26,902 nt of DNA from Emiliania huxleyi CCMP1516. Its lineage: Eukaryota; Haptophyta; Isochrysidales; Noelaerhabdaceae. Within the stretch, counting starts at the first letter, position 1, and each line of letters starts with the position of its first letter. Positions 8,947 to 16,768 of this stretch are shown one piece after another. The notes below the pieces were generated by a model. That model was not told the origin of the DNA and did not search any database. It saw nothing but the letters and a program-made list of their open reading frames with translations. The DNA lies in contig NW_005199219.1 in assembly GCF_000372725.1 (NCBI RefSeq), forward strand, positions 1-26,902. The letters are read 5' to 3'. The position numbers and the translations under genes were made by a program.

Positions 8947-9298
8947 GCACACGCACACGCACACGCACCCGCAGCGGCAGCCGCAGCCGCCGCGGCAGCC
9001 GCCGCGGCGCCCGCCGTTGCTGCCGCCGCCGCCGCCGCGCGAGGATGAGCGCGCCCGCAGCCAGGCGCTCGCCGCACTCGCGTCGGAGGCAAAGTCGTCC
9101 GAGGCCGCCATCGGGCTGACCGAGGAAGAGGCCGCGCTGCTCGAGGCGCTCCGCTCGTCGGTGCGCCGGGCGTCAGCGTCCGAGCCGCAGCCGCTGCGGC
9201 CCCTCGACCGGCCATTCTCTTCCCAAAATCAAACCACACCGGCGCTCTCGGACGTTGAGAGGACGACGTACGTCAGGGAGAATGACATTGTCGAGTGA
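6618..9298 (+). CDS. Repeat-fragmented multi-exon coding region with acidic/helical C-terminus
   Basis: This may be the 3' part of the gene starting at 5348 or a separate gene. Coding-like pieces after acceptor-like AGs are: AIPLISGALFRAETA (6618), YRRLEDGDEEAEEAE (from about 6968), an Ala/Arg/Glu helical repeat (7080-7310), AHRAVEMSETSPRD (about 7381), SLTDERARLLVE (about 7477), VRLIVEHVAGLQRG (7775), ATELVEQVAEHGLLVDLRRQ (7905 and 8352), and SRDNAALEAAG (to 8566). A GC-AG intron from 8567 to 8621 or to 8726 joins this last piece in frame to REGAAERAAEAAGRQ, a Pro run and the end ALASEAKSSEAAIGL...RENDIVE with stop at 9298. The pieces look like Ala/Glu-rich helices suited to coiled coils. 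I do not recognise a family, and exon borders before 8567 are approximate. Confidence 0.45.
7477..7612 (+). repeat. 57-bp tandem repeat (coding piece plus ATTACCCGAG units)
   Basis: Two full copies and a partial third of a 57-base unit starting TGACCGACGAGCGGGCGCGG and ending in two to three GATTACCCGA units. The unit is 19 codons and the frame LTDERARLLVEITRDYPRL stays open, so it can be an in-frame protein repeat or a spliced unit. Confidence 0.8.
7671..7793 (+). repeat. Duplicated AG|GT exon edge with 8-bp (ACCTCGAG) array between copies
   Basis: CAACTCACAGGTGAGGCTCATCGTCGAG occurs at 7672-7699 and 7766-7793 around about eight ACCTCGAG units. Each copy contains CTCACAG|GTGAGG, a near-ideal acceptor and donor side by side. 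Removing 7682-7774 (93 bases) leaves VRLIVEHVAG. Confidence 0.8.
7905..8379 (+). repeat. 72-bp higher-order array, six copies of an AG|GT exon edge
   Basis: CAGGTGGCGGAGCACGGCTTGCTAGTC starts at 7992, 8064, 8136, 8208, 8280 and 8352, with a period of exactly 72. Each copy is separated by TCTCGGGTAA-type 10-base units. A further copy of the left edge (CCGAGCTGGTCGAGCAGGTGGCGGAG) starts at 7907, 71 bases before its repeat. The sense frame meets TAA in every spacer, so a live gene must splice from an early GCAG|GTGGCG to the last AG at 8353-8354. Confidence 0.85.
8561..8640 (+). repeat. Duplicated AG|GC exon edge
   Basis: GGCAGGCGCGCGGACACACCGG occurs near 8563 and 8618 (period 55), with GACACTTCCTA units between. 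Intron 8567-8621 (GC-AG), or 8567-8726 using a third AG|GCGCGCGGA at 8725, shifts the frame by one and connects the upstream coding frame to the frame that ends at 9298. Confidence 0.75.
8829..8943. repeat. CCG/GCC trinucleotide repeat
   Basis: Nearly pure GCC triplets, read as poly-Pro in the frame that reaches the stop at 9298. Upstream and downstream charged segments in that frame look coding. Antisense Gly and Ala frames are by-products. Confidence 0.9.
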
Positions 9299-9347
9299 GG
9301 GAGACGAGAGCAGGCGTATCGCCTTTTTGTGTCAAACGTGACAAACT

Positions 9348-11093
9348 TCACACAGTACAGACGCAACCAAAACACCCACGAAACTCCAAGCGAGGCAACC
9401 ATCCCGCGCACGCGCGCTTGTCCTCTCCTGCTCTGTCGCCGCCCTTGCGCCGCATCAGCGTCACCCACGGCCGCGAGACGAGCAGCAGGGTGTCCTCCCA
9501 CTCCGCGACGCTGGCCTGGTCGTTGAATAGCACGCTGCGGCGCTTTTCAATCAGCCGCTCGACGCGCCGGCGCTCCTTGCTGTCGTTGAGGAAGCGCACC
9601 GCGAGGTCGACGTACTCATCCTCGGTGGACGCGATGGGGTCGACCACGCCCATGCGGCGGTAGAACCCCTGCGTGAAGCGGCCCGGCAGCTCGGAGCCAG
9701 GCAGTGTGACGATGATACGCCCCTCAAGGAAGCTGTCGAGCGCCGTGTTGCAGCCTCCAAACGGGTGGAGGTCGAGCAAGATTGTCGAGCGGGCAATGAC
9801 GGTGCGGAAGGTGCCGAACAGCAGCGTCGGCAGAAAGAGGACCTGGCCTGCTAGTGCCTCAGAGATGGCGTCGCGCGTCGCAGAAGCAAAGTGCTCGCGC
9901 ATGAATAGGAAGACCGCGTCTGGAGCGCCATCGAGGATCCGAGGCATTGTGCGCCGCAGAAAGTGCAGGTTGACCTTGCAGCTTGTCTGCATGCAGCAGA
10001 CGAGCTTTGTGGGCGGCGGCGGCAGGACCTCCAGGGTGGAGGTGAAGTCGGCGCCCCCTTTGCGCACACGGTGCTTGATGCTGAGGTCAGGGTACGACGT
10101 GCATAGACTGCGCATTTGCACGAGCGTCTCCGAGTAGTTCGCCTCCGCATCTGTGGGCTCGTACCACGCGCTCGAGAAATAGTAGTCGACCGTCGGGATG
10201 CCGGAGGTGAGCGAGTGGCCCCAGGTGGTGACTTGCACTGGAGCTAGCCGCGCGTAGGCTGTCAGGCAGGTCAGTGGGTGCATCCCGATCTCTGGGTAGA
10301 CGAGGACGTCGAGGTGCAGCTCGCCGACCTGCGTCAGCACGGCGCGCAGATCGTGCACATCGCAACCGACCACATGATCGACGGAGCCCCATAGCAAATC
10401 TGCCCCAGCAAGGTCGCGAGGCGGCGAGGCAGCGTACTGGGCAGACACGATGAGAAACGTCTCAAAGCGCCTGCTGTCGAGGCCCTGAATGACGTTCATT
10501 CTATCGCGGTAGACGCTGCTGAATTTCTGAAGCTTGTCGATGCCAAAAAATCCGACGCGGAGCCTCCACCGGACACGAGGCAAGCGTGCAGCTGGGTGGT
10601 GCAGAAGCTCGCCCAGAGGAGTGCGGGCGATCAGGTCCCGTAGGCAGCAGTGCCACCGCCTGAGCAGGTCCTTCTTGGGGCTGCTCACGTAGGACAGGTG
10701 GTACTGGTGCGAGGTGGAAATAAGGACTGCCACCTCGAGCTGCTTGGCCTGCGGCGCGTACTCTTCAACCAGGGCGCAGGCATTCTGGAAGTGAGCAACC
10801 TTGCTTGCGTCGTCCGTGTCATGGTAATAGACCTGGTGCGAGATGTGCTTGAGCTCGTGGAAAAGGGCGCGCAAAAAGACAGACTCGACGAGATCAAGGA
10901 TTGCATTGAGGGTAGATATCTCCTCGATCCTGGTCAGCACTTCGAAAAACACCTCGTTCACGTCGTCGATGCGAGCTCCCGCTTGAGCGGCGATGGATAC
11001 AGCCGCAGCCAAGTTGCTCCCGACGACACTGGCGAGGGAGGACTCCGACGCGGGTAGAGCCGGCTCGGACTCGGGATGCCGGTTGGCGGCCAT
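9348..11093 (-). CDS. GT41 O-GlcNAc-transferase/SPINDLY-like glycosyltransferase
   Basis: Start ATG 11093 (MAANRHPESEP) gives 581 residues; the frame is open further upstream but that part is low-complexity. After a helical N-terminal third (about residues 20-200, no clear TPR consensus) the catalytic region shows LRVGFFGIDKL, LDVLVYPEIGMHPLTCLTAY, APVQVTTWGHSLTSGIPTVD, YYFSSAWYEP and, near the C-terminus, LLDLHPFGGCNTALDSFLEG with IVTLPGSELPGRFTQGFYRR. These match the order and wording of the GT-B catalytic domain of family GT41, which moves GlcNAc (OGT) or fucose (SPY) from a nucleotide sugar to Ser/Thr of nuclear and cytosolic proteins. No intron is needed and there is no signal peptide. 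It is one of the cleanest genes in the window. Donor sugar cannot be told from sequence by eye. Confidence 0.85.
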   Translation of the reverse strand: MAANRHPESEPALPASESSLASVVGSNLAAAVSIAAQAGARIDDVNEVFFEVLTRIEEISTLNAILDLVESVFLRALFHELKHISHQVYYHDTDDASKVAHFQNACALVEEYAPQAKQLEVAVLISTSHQYHLSYVSSPKKDLLRRWHCCLRDLIARTPLGELLHHPAARLPRVRWRLRVGFFGIDKLQKFSSVYRDRMNVIQGLDSRRFETFLIVSAQYAASPPRDLAGADLLWGSVDHVVGCDVHDLRAVLTQVGELHLDVLVYPEIGMHPLTCLTAYARLAPVQVTTWGHSLTSGIPTVDYYFSSAWYEPTDAEANYSETLVQMRSLCTSYPDLSIKHRVRKGGADFTSTLEVLPPPPTKLVCCMQTSCKVNLHFLRRTMPRILDGAPDAVFLFMREHFASATRDAISEALAGQVLFLPTLLFGTFRTVIARSTILLDLHPFGGCNTALDSFLEGRIIVTLPGSELPGRFTQGFYRRMGVVDPIASTEDEYVDLAVRFLNDSKERRRVERLIEKRRSVLFNDQASVAEWEDTLLLVSRPWVTLMRRKGGDRAGEDKRACAGWLPRLEFRGCFGCVCTV

Positions 11094-11700
11094 GTGGCGA
11101 CTGAGGCCGAGGGGCGGCACTCTGGTTGGAGCGAACAGCCAGCACCGCGCGGTAAGCGCCCAAACCGGGCGCCCGCCGGCTTGGCGCCGCCGGGCGGCGA
11201 AAAAGGAAAAAGGCGAAAAATCCGGGACTTTGAGCCTTGACGATATCGGTGTCGAAACACCACCCACAGCGCCGTGATGGCGGTGCAGGGAGAGTTCCCG
11301 CGCGCGCGAGGGGCAGGCGTTCCCAAGGGGACGATCCTGTGCCTCGGCAGGGTGCTCGACGCCGCACGATGAGCAGGACGACGCGGAGGGTGGGCGCCGG
11401 GATTGGGAGGAGGACCCGCTCGGGTTCGACACCAACCCGGGGCTGCTCCGCGCCATGTGCATGGCGTTCGAGTGAACGCCGTGCAGACAGCCCGTGCCTT
11501 TTGGTGTACCCCGTTTGTGCCGCGTCCTGTGCCCCCGAGTTCATTTAATAAACAGCGCCGATACCGGTACGACGCTAGTCCCCCATCGGGAGGACGACCC
11601 CGGCTAGTCGCCGACCACACCCACAAAGAACCCTGCACAAAGACCGCAGGGCGGGGACCTGTTCTTCCTTTTTACCCATCTCCTCTGTTTTATTTATTTA
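11094..11700. other. Upstream region of the GT41 gene with a plus-strand terminal fragment
   Basis: An A-rich stretch near 11199-11220 (GCGAAAAAGGAAAAAGGCGAAAAA) may belong to the GT41 promoter. After an acceptor-like CTCGGCAG at 11350, a plus-strand frame reads HDEQDDAEGG then DWEEDPLGFDTNPGLLRAM and stops at 11475, followed by the element at 11509-11553. This looks like the 3' end of a gene or retrocopy whose upstream part is missing. Confidence 0.4.
11509..11553 (+). repeat. 45-bp dispersed element, copy 1 (3'-UTR-like)
   Basis: CCCCGTTTGTGCCGCGTCCT... to ...TTCATTTAATAAAC. The copy at 26141-26185 differs at about two positions. Both sit shortly after a plus-strand stop codon (11475 and 26089), and this one contains AATAAA. 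Confidence 0.75.
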
Positions 11701-11706
11701 TTTACG

Positions 11707-11914
11707 ATGCTGGGACATCTGGACGACGCCGGAATCGAGACTATTGCTGCGGTTGTGAACAGCCACCGCGCATCAGGGTACGGCGACACACACGGGCCAC
11801 CTGCAGGCTGCGCTCGTGCAGCATGGGAACCAAGCCGCTGCTAAGTACCCAGATCTCGATCGCATCCACAAGTGCACGTGCGACGTGGCGCTTGTGGGCA
11901 AGGATGAGCTGTGA
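11707..11914 (+). CDS. Possible small gene or exon pair
   Basis: ATG 11707 follows a T-rich tract and reads MLGHLDDAGIETIAAVVNSH before a stop. A second plus frame from about 11757 reads HLQAALVQHGNQAAAKYPDL and ends VALVGKDEL with TGA at 11912-11914. Both pieces look coding, but they are in different frames and I find no good intron to join them. The minus strand is also open here (111 residues). The terminal KDEL would be an ER-retention signal only if there were a signal peptide, and none is seen. Confidence 0.25.
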
Positions 11915-12261
11915 TACGTCGCTCTCGCGCCCGTGCGCGGTAATATTAAGTCGAGTCGCACTTGCGCCGACTGCATGTGTGGCGTGTCTCGTCTCCACCC
12001 CCAGGGGCCAGCGGGGCGGCGGGAAGTCGGCGCGAGGAGCATCCGAGCCGCAAGGCGGCGGGCGGCGTCGCCACACGCCAGGTGCGCGCGCTCCTGGTGT
12101 GAGCGCGCCGCGGCTCTGTGGAGTCCGAGGCTCCGGTGAGCGAGATGGCAGTGAGAATATGCACGTCCGTAGAACACTTCTATGCTCCGCCGTATTACAC
12201 TGGACGCGGGTCGTGCTACTGTACCTGCTTGAGACGTTCTGCGGCGATGTGCGGCCGCAGT
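11915..12261. other. No supported gene
   Basis: Several overlapping open frames without family character. This lies downstream of the lumen protein gene and would include its 3' UTR. Confidence 0.5.
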
Positions 12262-12750
12262 TTACTTCTCGGCTCCCGACACCGCTGTCCTAAACGCCTC
12301 GCCCACCTCGCTGGCGAATTCGCCGACGTTCGCCTCGTTGATCTTCTTCGACTGCCGCTTGGCTCCGAACGCCGTCGCAAACAGGTCCTCAAATCCTTTG
12401 CTGTAGCCCACGCCGCTGTCGCCGAAGATTCCCAAGTCTTTGCTGACGTCGGGCAGATCGGCGGGCTTGTCGGCCGCGGCCGCGCCCGAGGCGTCGCAGA
12501 AGCTATCACACTGGTTCGCGCAGTACGACTTGTTCCCGGGCGCGACTGTGTTGCACTCCTTGAAGCAGCTCGCCTTGCACTCGGCGGGCGTCATCGGGGC
12601 CTCATCGGCGAACGCGCCGGAGCCACCGCCACCGAAGGCGGCCGCACCGAGGACGAAGCTCAGCGCCTGGCGGCGGCCTACAGGAGGCTGCGGAAGCCGG
12701 AGCGCGTGGCCGCACGCTGCGCAGGTGAGCACCAGGTAGCGAGCGAGCAT
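12262..12750 (-). CDS. Plastid-targeted thylakoid-lumen Cys-rich protein
   Basis: ATG 12750 gives 162 residues. The N-terminus (MLARYLVLTCAACGHALRL) is a signal-peptide-like ER leader as used by secondary plastids. It is followed by GRRQALSFVLGAAAFGGGGS and a cleavage-type AFA|DEA, a twin-arginine (Tat-type) lumen transfer signal. The mature part opens with a tight cysteine array, CKASCFKEC then YCANQCDSFC (six Cys in CX3CX3C-like spacing around an APGNKS loop). A hydrophilic tail with LPDVSKDLGIFGDS and GFEDLFATAFGAKR follows. Small lumen proteins with such arrays are known in algae with red-type plastids, but the function is not known to me. Upstream AAGAATTTTA (12773-12782) recurs near other minus-strand gene starts. 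Confidence 0.75.
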   Translation of the reverse strand: MLARYLVLTCAACGHALRLPQPPVGRRQALSFVLGAAAFGGGGSGAFADEAPMTPAECKASCFKECNTVAPGNKSYCANQCDSFCDASGAAAADKPADLPDVSKDLGIFGDSGVGYSKGFEDLFATAFGAKRQSKKINEANVGEFASEVGEAFRTAVSGAEK

Positions 12751-13253
12751 TCTCTGAGCTGCGCCAGACCGGAAGAATTTTATCTCCCCAGAAGCGCACC
12801 CGGTCCTGGGCGGGTAGGGGGTCTGTGCCCGGGCGGTGTCCGGTGCGGAGTCTTTCTCTGATCCTGCCTGGGATGTTGGGTGCGAGGTGTGGCGGCTTCG
12901 ATCCCAAGGGGGGGAGCTGATCCCACTCGGTAACCAACTCTCAGGGGCAGTAGGTGGGCGAGCTTCAAGCGCGCTCATCTCGATCGTCAAGGCGTCGCTA
13001 CGCGCGGTCTTCCGCGGGGGGAGCTTCGTCGACGGGTGCGGGACCGCGGCGCAGACAGTGCTGCGGCGATGCCTCCGGCTGCTGCGGAGAGTGGCTTGCT
13101 GCTCGCTGCGATGGCGAAGAACTCGTCTCGTCACACGCCAAGGGCTTATGCTCTGTCGAGACGTGAGGCGTATGCGCCCAGGAGGGGAGGGCGCATGCGT
13201 AACGACGCTGCTAGAGATGCCTTTCGGGGCCCAGAGATAAAACTTCTGATGCC
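12751..13253. promoter_or_regulatory. Intergenic region between divergent genes
   Basis: About 500 bases between the lumen-protein gene (minus) and the LRR gene (plus). It must hold both promoters. Apart from GGAAGAATTTTATCTCC near 12771-12787 I see no motif. I looked here for the missing N-terminal half of the LRR protein and did not find it. Confidence 0.45.
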
Positions 13254-14486
13254 ATGCGTGACCTAGTAGTGTCCCCAGCTATGGGCGTGTCCACGTTGGA
13301 GCCAGAGGGCTGCCTCGGCACGCTCTACTCCCACCCGCAGACGACCGTGCTGCGGCTGACCTCCTTCCCGGACGGCCACGAGACGGAGGACCAGGCAGAG
13401 GGCACCAACGTGGCCAAGTACGTTGACCGCGGCTGGTGCGCCACCGAGAGCGCCTGGTCGAGCCTGACCAAGGCCGGCGCCCTCTCGCTCGACCTCGGCT
13501 TGATGCGCGACGGCGAGGAGTACGACTACTACAGCCTCCGACACGAATGCACCAAGGGTGGCGGCCGGCGCCCTCCGCTGCTGCCCTCTGCGTTCGCGGC
13601 GGAGCTGGAGACGAAGAGCTTCACCAACGGCAAGGACGACAAGCCGCTGGTGAAGCAGCTGTACGAGGCCGCCTTCGAGGAGCAGTTTGGCAAGGCGACC
13701 AAGCTGGACTACCGCGGACTCGGATGGGGCAACGCGGAGGCGGCGCAGCTGGCGGAGGTCCTCGCGAGCGGGGCAGTGCCGCGGCTCGAGGAGCTCGATC
13801 TCGGCGACAACAAGATCGGTGACGAGGGCTTCGAGGCGCTGGCCGCCGCCCTCGGCAAGGAGGGGGCAGTGCCGCGGCTCGAGCAGCTCTATCTCGAAGG
13901 CAACTCTCAGGTTGGCGACGAGGGCTGCAAGGCGCTGGCCGCCGCCCTCGGCAAGGAGGGGGCAGTGCCGCGGCTCGAGAATCTCCATCTCCGCTTCAAC
14001 AAGATCGGCGACGAGGGCTGCAAGGCGCTGGCCACCGCCCTCGGCAAGGAGGGGGCAGCGCCGCGGCTCGAGACGCTCGAGCTCGGCTTCAACCAGATTG
14101 GCGACGAGAGCTGCAAGGCGCTGGCCGCCGCCCTCGGCAAGGAGGGGGCAGCGCCGCGGCTCGAGACGCTCGAGCTCGGCTTCAACCAGATTGGCGACGA
14201 GGGCTGCAAGGCGCTGGCTGCTGCCCTCGGCAAGCGAAAGGAGGGGGCAGCGCCGCGGCTCAGGTGGCCTTATCTCGAAGGCAACTTCCAGATTGGCGAC
14301 GAGGGCTGCAACGCGCTGGCCGCCGCCCTCGGCGAGGAGGCAGCGCCGGAGCTCGACGCGCTCGAGCTCTCCCAGTCCAGCCTGGTGCCGGACCCCCTTT
14401 TCGGATGGCGGCCGACCGTTTTCCTTTGGTGGCGGCGAAGGGGAGGGGAGGGGAGGGGAGGGGAGGGGGAGGGGGGGGGGGTCTGA
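13254..14486 (+). CDS. RNI-type LRR protein, N-terminally truncated paralogue of 1110-3237
   Basis: ATG 13254 (or ATG 13281, MGVSTLEPEG). The N-terminal 200 residues correspond to the second half of the other gene's signalling-like region: LYSHPQTTVLRLTSFP matches VWYGHEQTVCWQQSELP, RGWCATESAW matches SGWCFVEAVV, and FTNGKDDKPLVKQLY matches FTTGKEDVEVVDALY. The SYRWL and QKPRT blocks present there are absent here. Six or seven near-identical 31-residue LRRs follow (about 13780-14370), e.g. LELGFNQIGDEGCKALAAAL. DNA copies are almost identical, so the array has expanded or homogenised recently. The end passes into a G-run (GGEGRGGEGEGGGV), so the true C-terminus may differ. The repeats would form a horseshoe binding surface; the ligand is unknown. 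Confidence 0.75.
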   Translation: MRDLVVSPAMGVSTLEPEGCLGTLYSHPQTTVLRLTSFPDGHETEDQAEGTNVAKYVDRGWCATESAWSSLTKAGALSLDLGLMRDGEEYDYYSLRHECTKGGGRRPPLLPSAFAAELETKSFTNGKDDKPLVKQLYEAAFEEQFGKATKLDYRGLGWGNAEAAQLAEVLASGAVPRLEELDLGDNKIGDEGFEALAAALGKEGAVPRLEQLYLEGNSQVGDEGCKALAAALGKEGAVPRLENLHLRFNKIGDEGCKALATALGKEGAAPRLETLELGFNQIGDESCKALAAALGKEGAAPRLETLELGFNQIGDEGCKALAAALGKRKEGAAPRLRWPYLEGNFQIGDEGCNALAAALGEEAAPELDALELSQSSLVPDPLFGWRPTVFLWWRRRGGEGRGGEGEGGGV

Positions 14487-14532
14487 CCCCCCCAGCAGCA
14501 GAGAGCTCTGTGTGGGGGGGGGGGGGGTGTTC
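14437..14532 (+). repeat. G-run tract with quadruplex potential
   Basis: Six GGGGA units and a run of at least ten G at 14441-14480, a short C-run, then a run of about fourteen G near 14515-14528. The first tract meets the simple G-quadruplex pattern on the plus strand at the end of the LRR frame. Confidence 0.7.
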
Positions 14533-14820
14533 CGGACCCCTGAGTGTGCCGCCGCGCCGCCCTCATGTAGTTTAGGATGTGTTGGCGCCGCTGGCCTTCC
14601 CCTTGTCAAAGTAGAACCCCTCAATGAACACGGCCTCCCCGCCGCGCATGCTGCATTTCTCTCTAAAAAACCCATGTTAAACATGTGTTTTTTGTCGAAC
14701 GCGAGGCCGGCGAACGTGGCGGTGAGCATGACTGTCGTAACTGTCCCTTAGGGCCCCCTAGGCTTAAAACGGCTTAAAACCTGCCATATTATCTCTCGCA
14801 CAACACCGGAAGAATTTATA
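14533..14820 (-). pseudogene. Coding remnants, minus strand
   Basis: Two coding-looking pieces in different frames. MLTATFAGLAFDKKHMFNMG starts at 14729. GGEAVFIEGFYFDKGKASGA ends at a TAA near 14576. The break lies around 14650-14665 and the gap is too short for a normal intron, so a frameshifted remnant is likely. Both pieces contain an F-D-K motif, perhaps repeats of one domain. 14796-14819 carries CTCGCACAACACCGG plus AAGAATTTA, related to the repeats at 24129 and 24320. Confidence 0.35.
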
Positions 14821-14870
14821 TATGCCAAAAGCTAGGCCCACAACGCCTCTATGTTGGGTCAAGTGGGCGC

Positions 14871-15246
14871 CTAGAAGAAGGCGCCGCCCCCCGAAGAGGA
14901 ATCCCACCCGTGCCCCGAGCCCCCGTCGAAGAGCGCGTCGAAAGCGTCGTCGCCTTCGTCGTACTCCTCCGCGTCAAAGCACCGGACCGGCTCCCCCCGC
15001 CCGGCCGTGCTCCCTTGCCCAGCGCATCTGCCGAACATGCGCACGCTGCTGCTCGCGCGCCATCTCCTCCGCGGCGCGCGGCGTCCACCCGGTGGACGCC
15101 AACAGCGACTCGAGCGTCGCGCGATAAATCGCCTCGCCTTCCTCGCGTGATACCACCTCGCCCGCCTCCTTCGCCACCGCCTTCTTCCCACGCCGCGATA
15201 GCTTCTCGCCGACCGCAAGAATTTTACCAAGAAGTCTCTCGCACAC
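14871..15246 (-). CDS. Small charged protein, frameshifted, unrecognised
   Basis: The frame from 15246 reads CERLLGKILAVGEKLSRRGK, then EAGEVVSREEGEAIYRATLE and ASTGWTPRAAEEMAREQQRA, a helical charged segment. Near 14985-15000, at a GGGCGGGGGG run, the frame that stays coding-like changes to EPVRCFDAEEYDEGDDAFDA with a Gly/Ser end and TAG at 14871-14873. One indel in the G-run would unite them. There is no ATG at the 5' end, so an upstream exon is probably missing. Function unknown. Confidence 0.4.
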
Positions 15247-15282
15247 GCACGTTAAGAAGAACCGCTCTTGCCCGGGGCTGAA

Positions 15283-15603
15283 TCAGCCTGGCGCGATCTC
15301 AAACTCAATCATCTCGGGACCGTCTCGGGCGCAATCTCCGGGCTTGGCCACGAGCGCCATCCCCGCGCCGAGGTAGAGCGGTGCACCGCTCGACTTTTTC
15401 GTAGACTGCCACCACTTTTGCCAGCCCCCGGGCCGCGGTCGATCTGTGGAACGTCGACTTGTGATGAGGCTGGGCGCGCCGCGCGACCGTGTAGCACACC
15501 CGGGCAAGGGGCCGCGCGAAGCCGGCGACCCAAGGGCCGAGGGAGCGCACGGCGAGCGAGGCGGCGAGCGACGACGTGCGGACGTGACGCGTTGGGGGTT
15601 CAA
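15283..15603 (-). CDS. Terminal exon or fragment, unrecognised
   Basis: The 3' part (about 15425-15283) reads GWQKWWQSTKKSSGAPLYLG then AGMALVAKPGDCARDGPEMI and ends at a stop at 15283. It looks coding. The 5' part of the frame is low-complexity Arg/Pro/Ser. Perhaps part of the same gene as 14871-15246, but I cannot join them. Confidence 0.35.
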   Translation of the reverse strand: MNPQRVTSARRRSPPRSPCAPSALGSPASRGPLPGCATRSRGAPSLITSRRSTDRPRPGGWQKWWQSTKKSSGAPLYLGAGMALVAKPGDCARDGPEMIEFEIAPG

Positions 15604-15776
15604 TAGCGTATTGGTAGTGGCTCGTGGCTCAAAACTGCAGACTGGGCTACCGCCTACCGCACGTAGGCCCTACACTACAACAGAAACCCAGCGCCAGCGC
15701 GAGTGGTCACCGTCAACATTTGCTACTCGAAACCCGAGCAGGCCAACTCTAAGGCGCGCCGCGCAGCAGGCGTGCG
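15604..15776. other. No supported feature
   Basis: Short gap; GGGGGTTCAATAGCG near 15594 looks a little like a tRNA T-arm, but its stem does not pair. Confidence 0.5.
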
Positions 15777-16515
15777 CTATTCGGTCAGTGAGCCGAGACG
15801 CAGAGGATCATGCGGTGTTGCCCCGCCCGGCGTACATCGTCCCGTCGCACATGATGCCGATGTGTGCAAATGGTTGAAGTCCTCGTCGTAGTCCTCTTCG
15901 AGCATGTGGCCGACCAAACCGTCCAGCTGTGCAATCGCGTTGCTGCTGTGCACCTCGCCCTCATATTCCCAGCCGCGGCCAGCGCAGCCGCGCTTGCCGT
16001 AGCCGTGCGTGCCCTGCGGGATCAGCACGTATTTGAAGAAGTAGTGCCCTGGTGAGCGCCCGCGCTGTGCACTCACCTTGAAAAGCGACCACCAGCCCGC
16101 ATGCTCGCCCGCCAGGTCGTCATCGACAATGGCGACACGGCGCCTGCCAAAGCCAGGACAGCAGCAGCCCCGGTGATCCAACCGCGCGCACCCAGACTGC
16201 GTCGAATGACACCTCGTCGTCATTGTCCGTGCCGTCGATGTACTCGCCCCAGTAGTTGGTGCAGAGGGTTGCCAGGTGAGAGCGAATGGCGCGGTTCACG
16301 CCTCGCACAACAGAGAGAGAGATGCGCTCTGCATGGTGGGACATAAAAGAGAGCGAGTACTTGGGCGAGTAGGCCGTGCGGTCAACGCTGCCGCGCGCGG
16401 CTTTGCGCGCGAGGCGGCGTAGTTTGAGAACGGCGGTGGGCGAGAAGCCGCCGCCGAACGTCTCGTGGAGCAGCAGGTTGAAGTTGTTTGTGTGTGCGCG
16501 CACACACTCACTCAC
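15777..16515 (-). CDS. Unrecognised two-exon protein with an ETFGG motif
   Basis: Exon 1, 16515-16190, reads FNLLLHETFGGGFSPTAVLK, then SFMSHHAERISLSVV and NYWGEYIDGTDNDDEVSFDA. A 46-base GC-AG intron, 16189-16144, joins in phase to exon 2, 16143-15777: VWVRRVAIVDDDLAGEHAGW, GHYFFKYVLIPQGTHGYG and an acidic end. Lengths sum to 693 bases (230 residues). There is no ATG at the 5' end of exon 1 (ATG 16344 is internal), so an upstream exon may exist. AAGGTGAGT near 16075 with CACCAG 28 bases on could be another small intron, though the frame is open without it. The ETFGG region resembles the protein at 25598-26089. I do not know the family; a mobile-element origin is only a guess. Confidence 0.45.
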
Positions 16516-16533
16516 TCACTCACAGTGAGTGAG
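16515..16533. other. Perfect short inverted repeat
   Basis: CTCACTCAC-A-GTGAGTGAG: 9-base arms around one base, within a CACT/CACA-rich stretch just upstream of the minus-strand gene. Confidence 0.7.
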
Positions 16534-16768
16534 GGTGTGGGAGGCGGACCTAAGGCAGGTCCTACATCTCTTTCCTACTCGAGTACCGAGCTCCCGCTCG
16601 CTCGCAGCCCGCTCGACAGAGCGTGGTTCACATTCACAGCGATAGGCGGTATCTCACGTCTCTCTCTCGCCAGTACCGTATTGTGTTAGTGCCAGTGCCG
16701 CCAGTCCCGTGCCCAGTGTTGTGCGAGGGAGTCTTCACACCCTGCGTCCTGCTGCGTCACCCAGTGCG

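Noticed and set aside
8611..9239. Antisense Gly-rich and Ala-rich frames over the CCG repeat
   Set aside because: Compositional shadows of the GCC repeat. The plus frame has non-repeat coding ends.
10650..11057. Plus-strand frame antisense to the GT41 gene
   Set aside because: It mirrors a clearly conserved coding region and has no family character.
11823..11914. KDEL C-terminus as an ER-retention signal
   Set aside because: No signal peptide or complete gene is visible; a chance four-residue match is likely.
15594..15615. tRNA-like T-arm
   Set aside because: Stem bases do not pair and there is no acceptor or anticodon arm. I found no tRNA or rRNA in the window.
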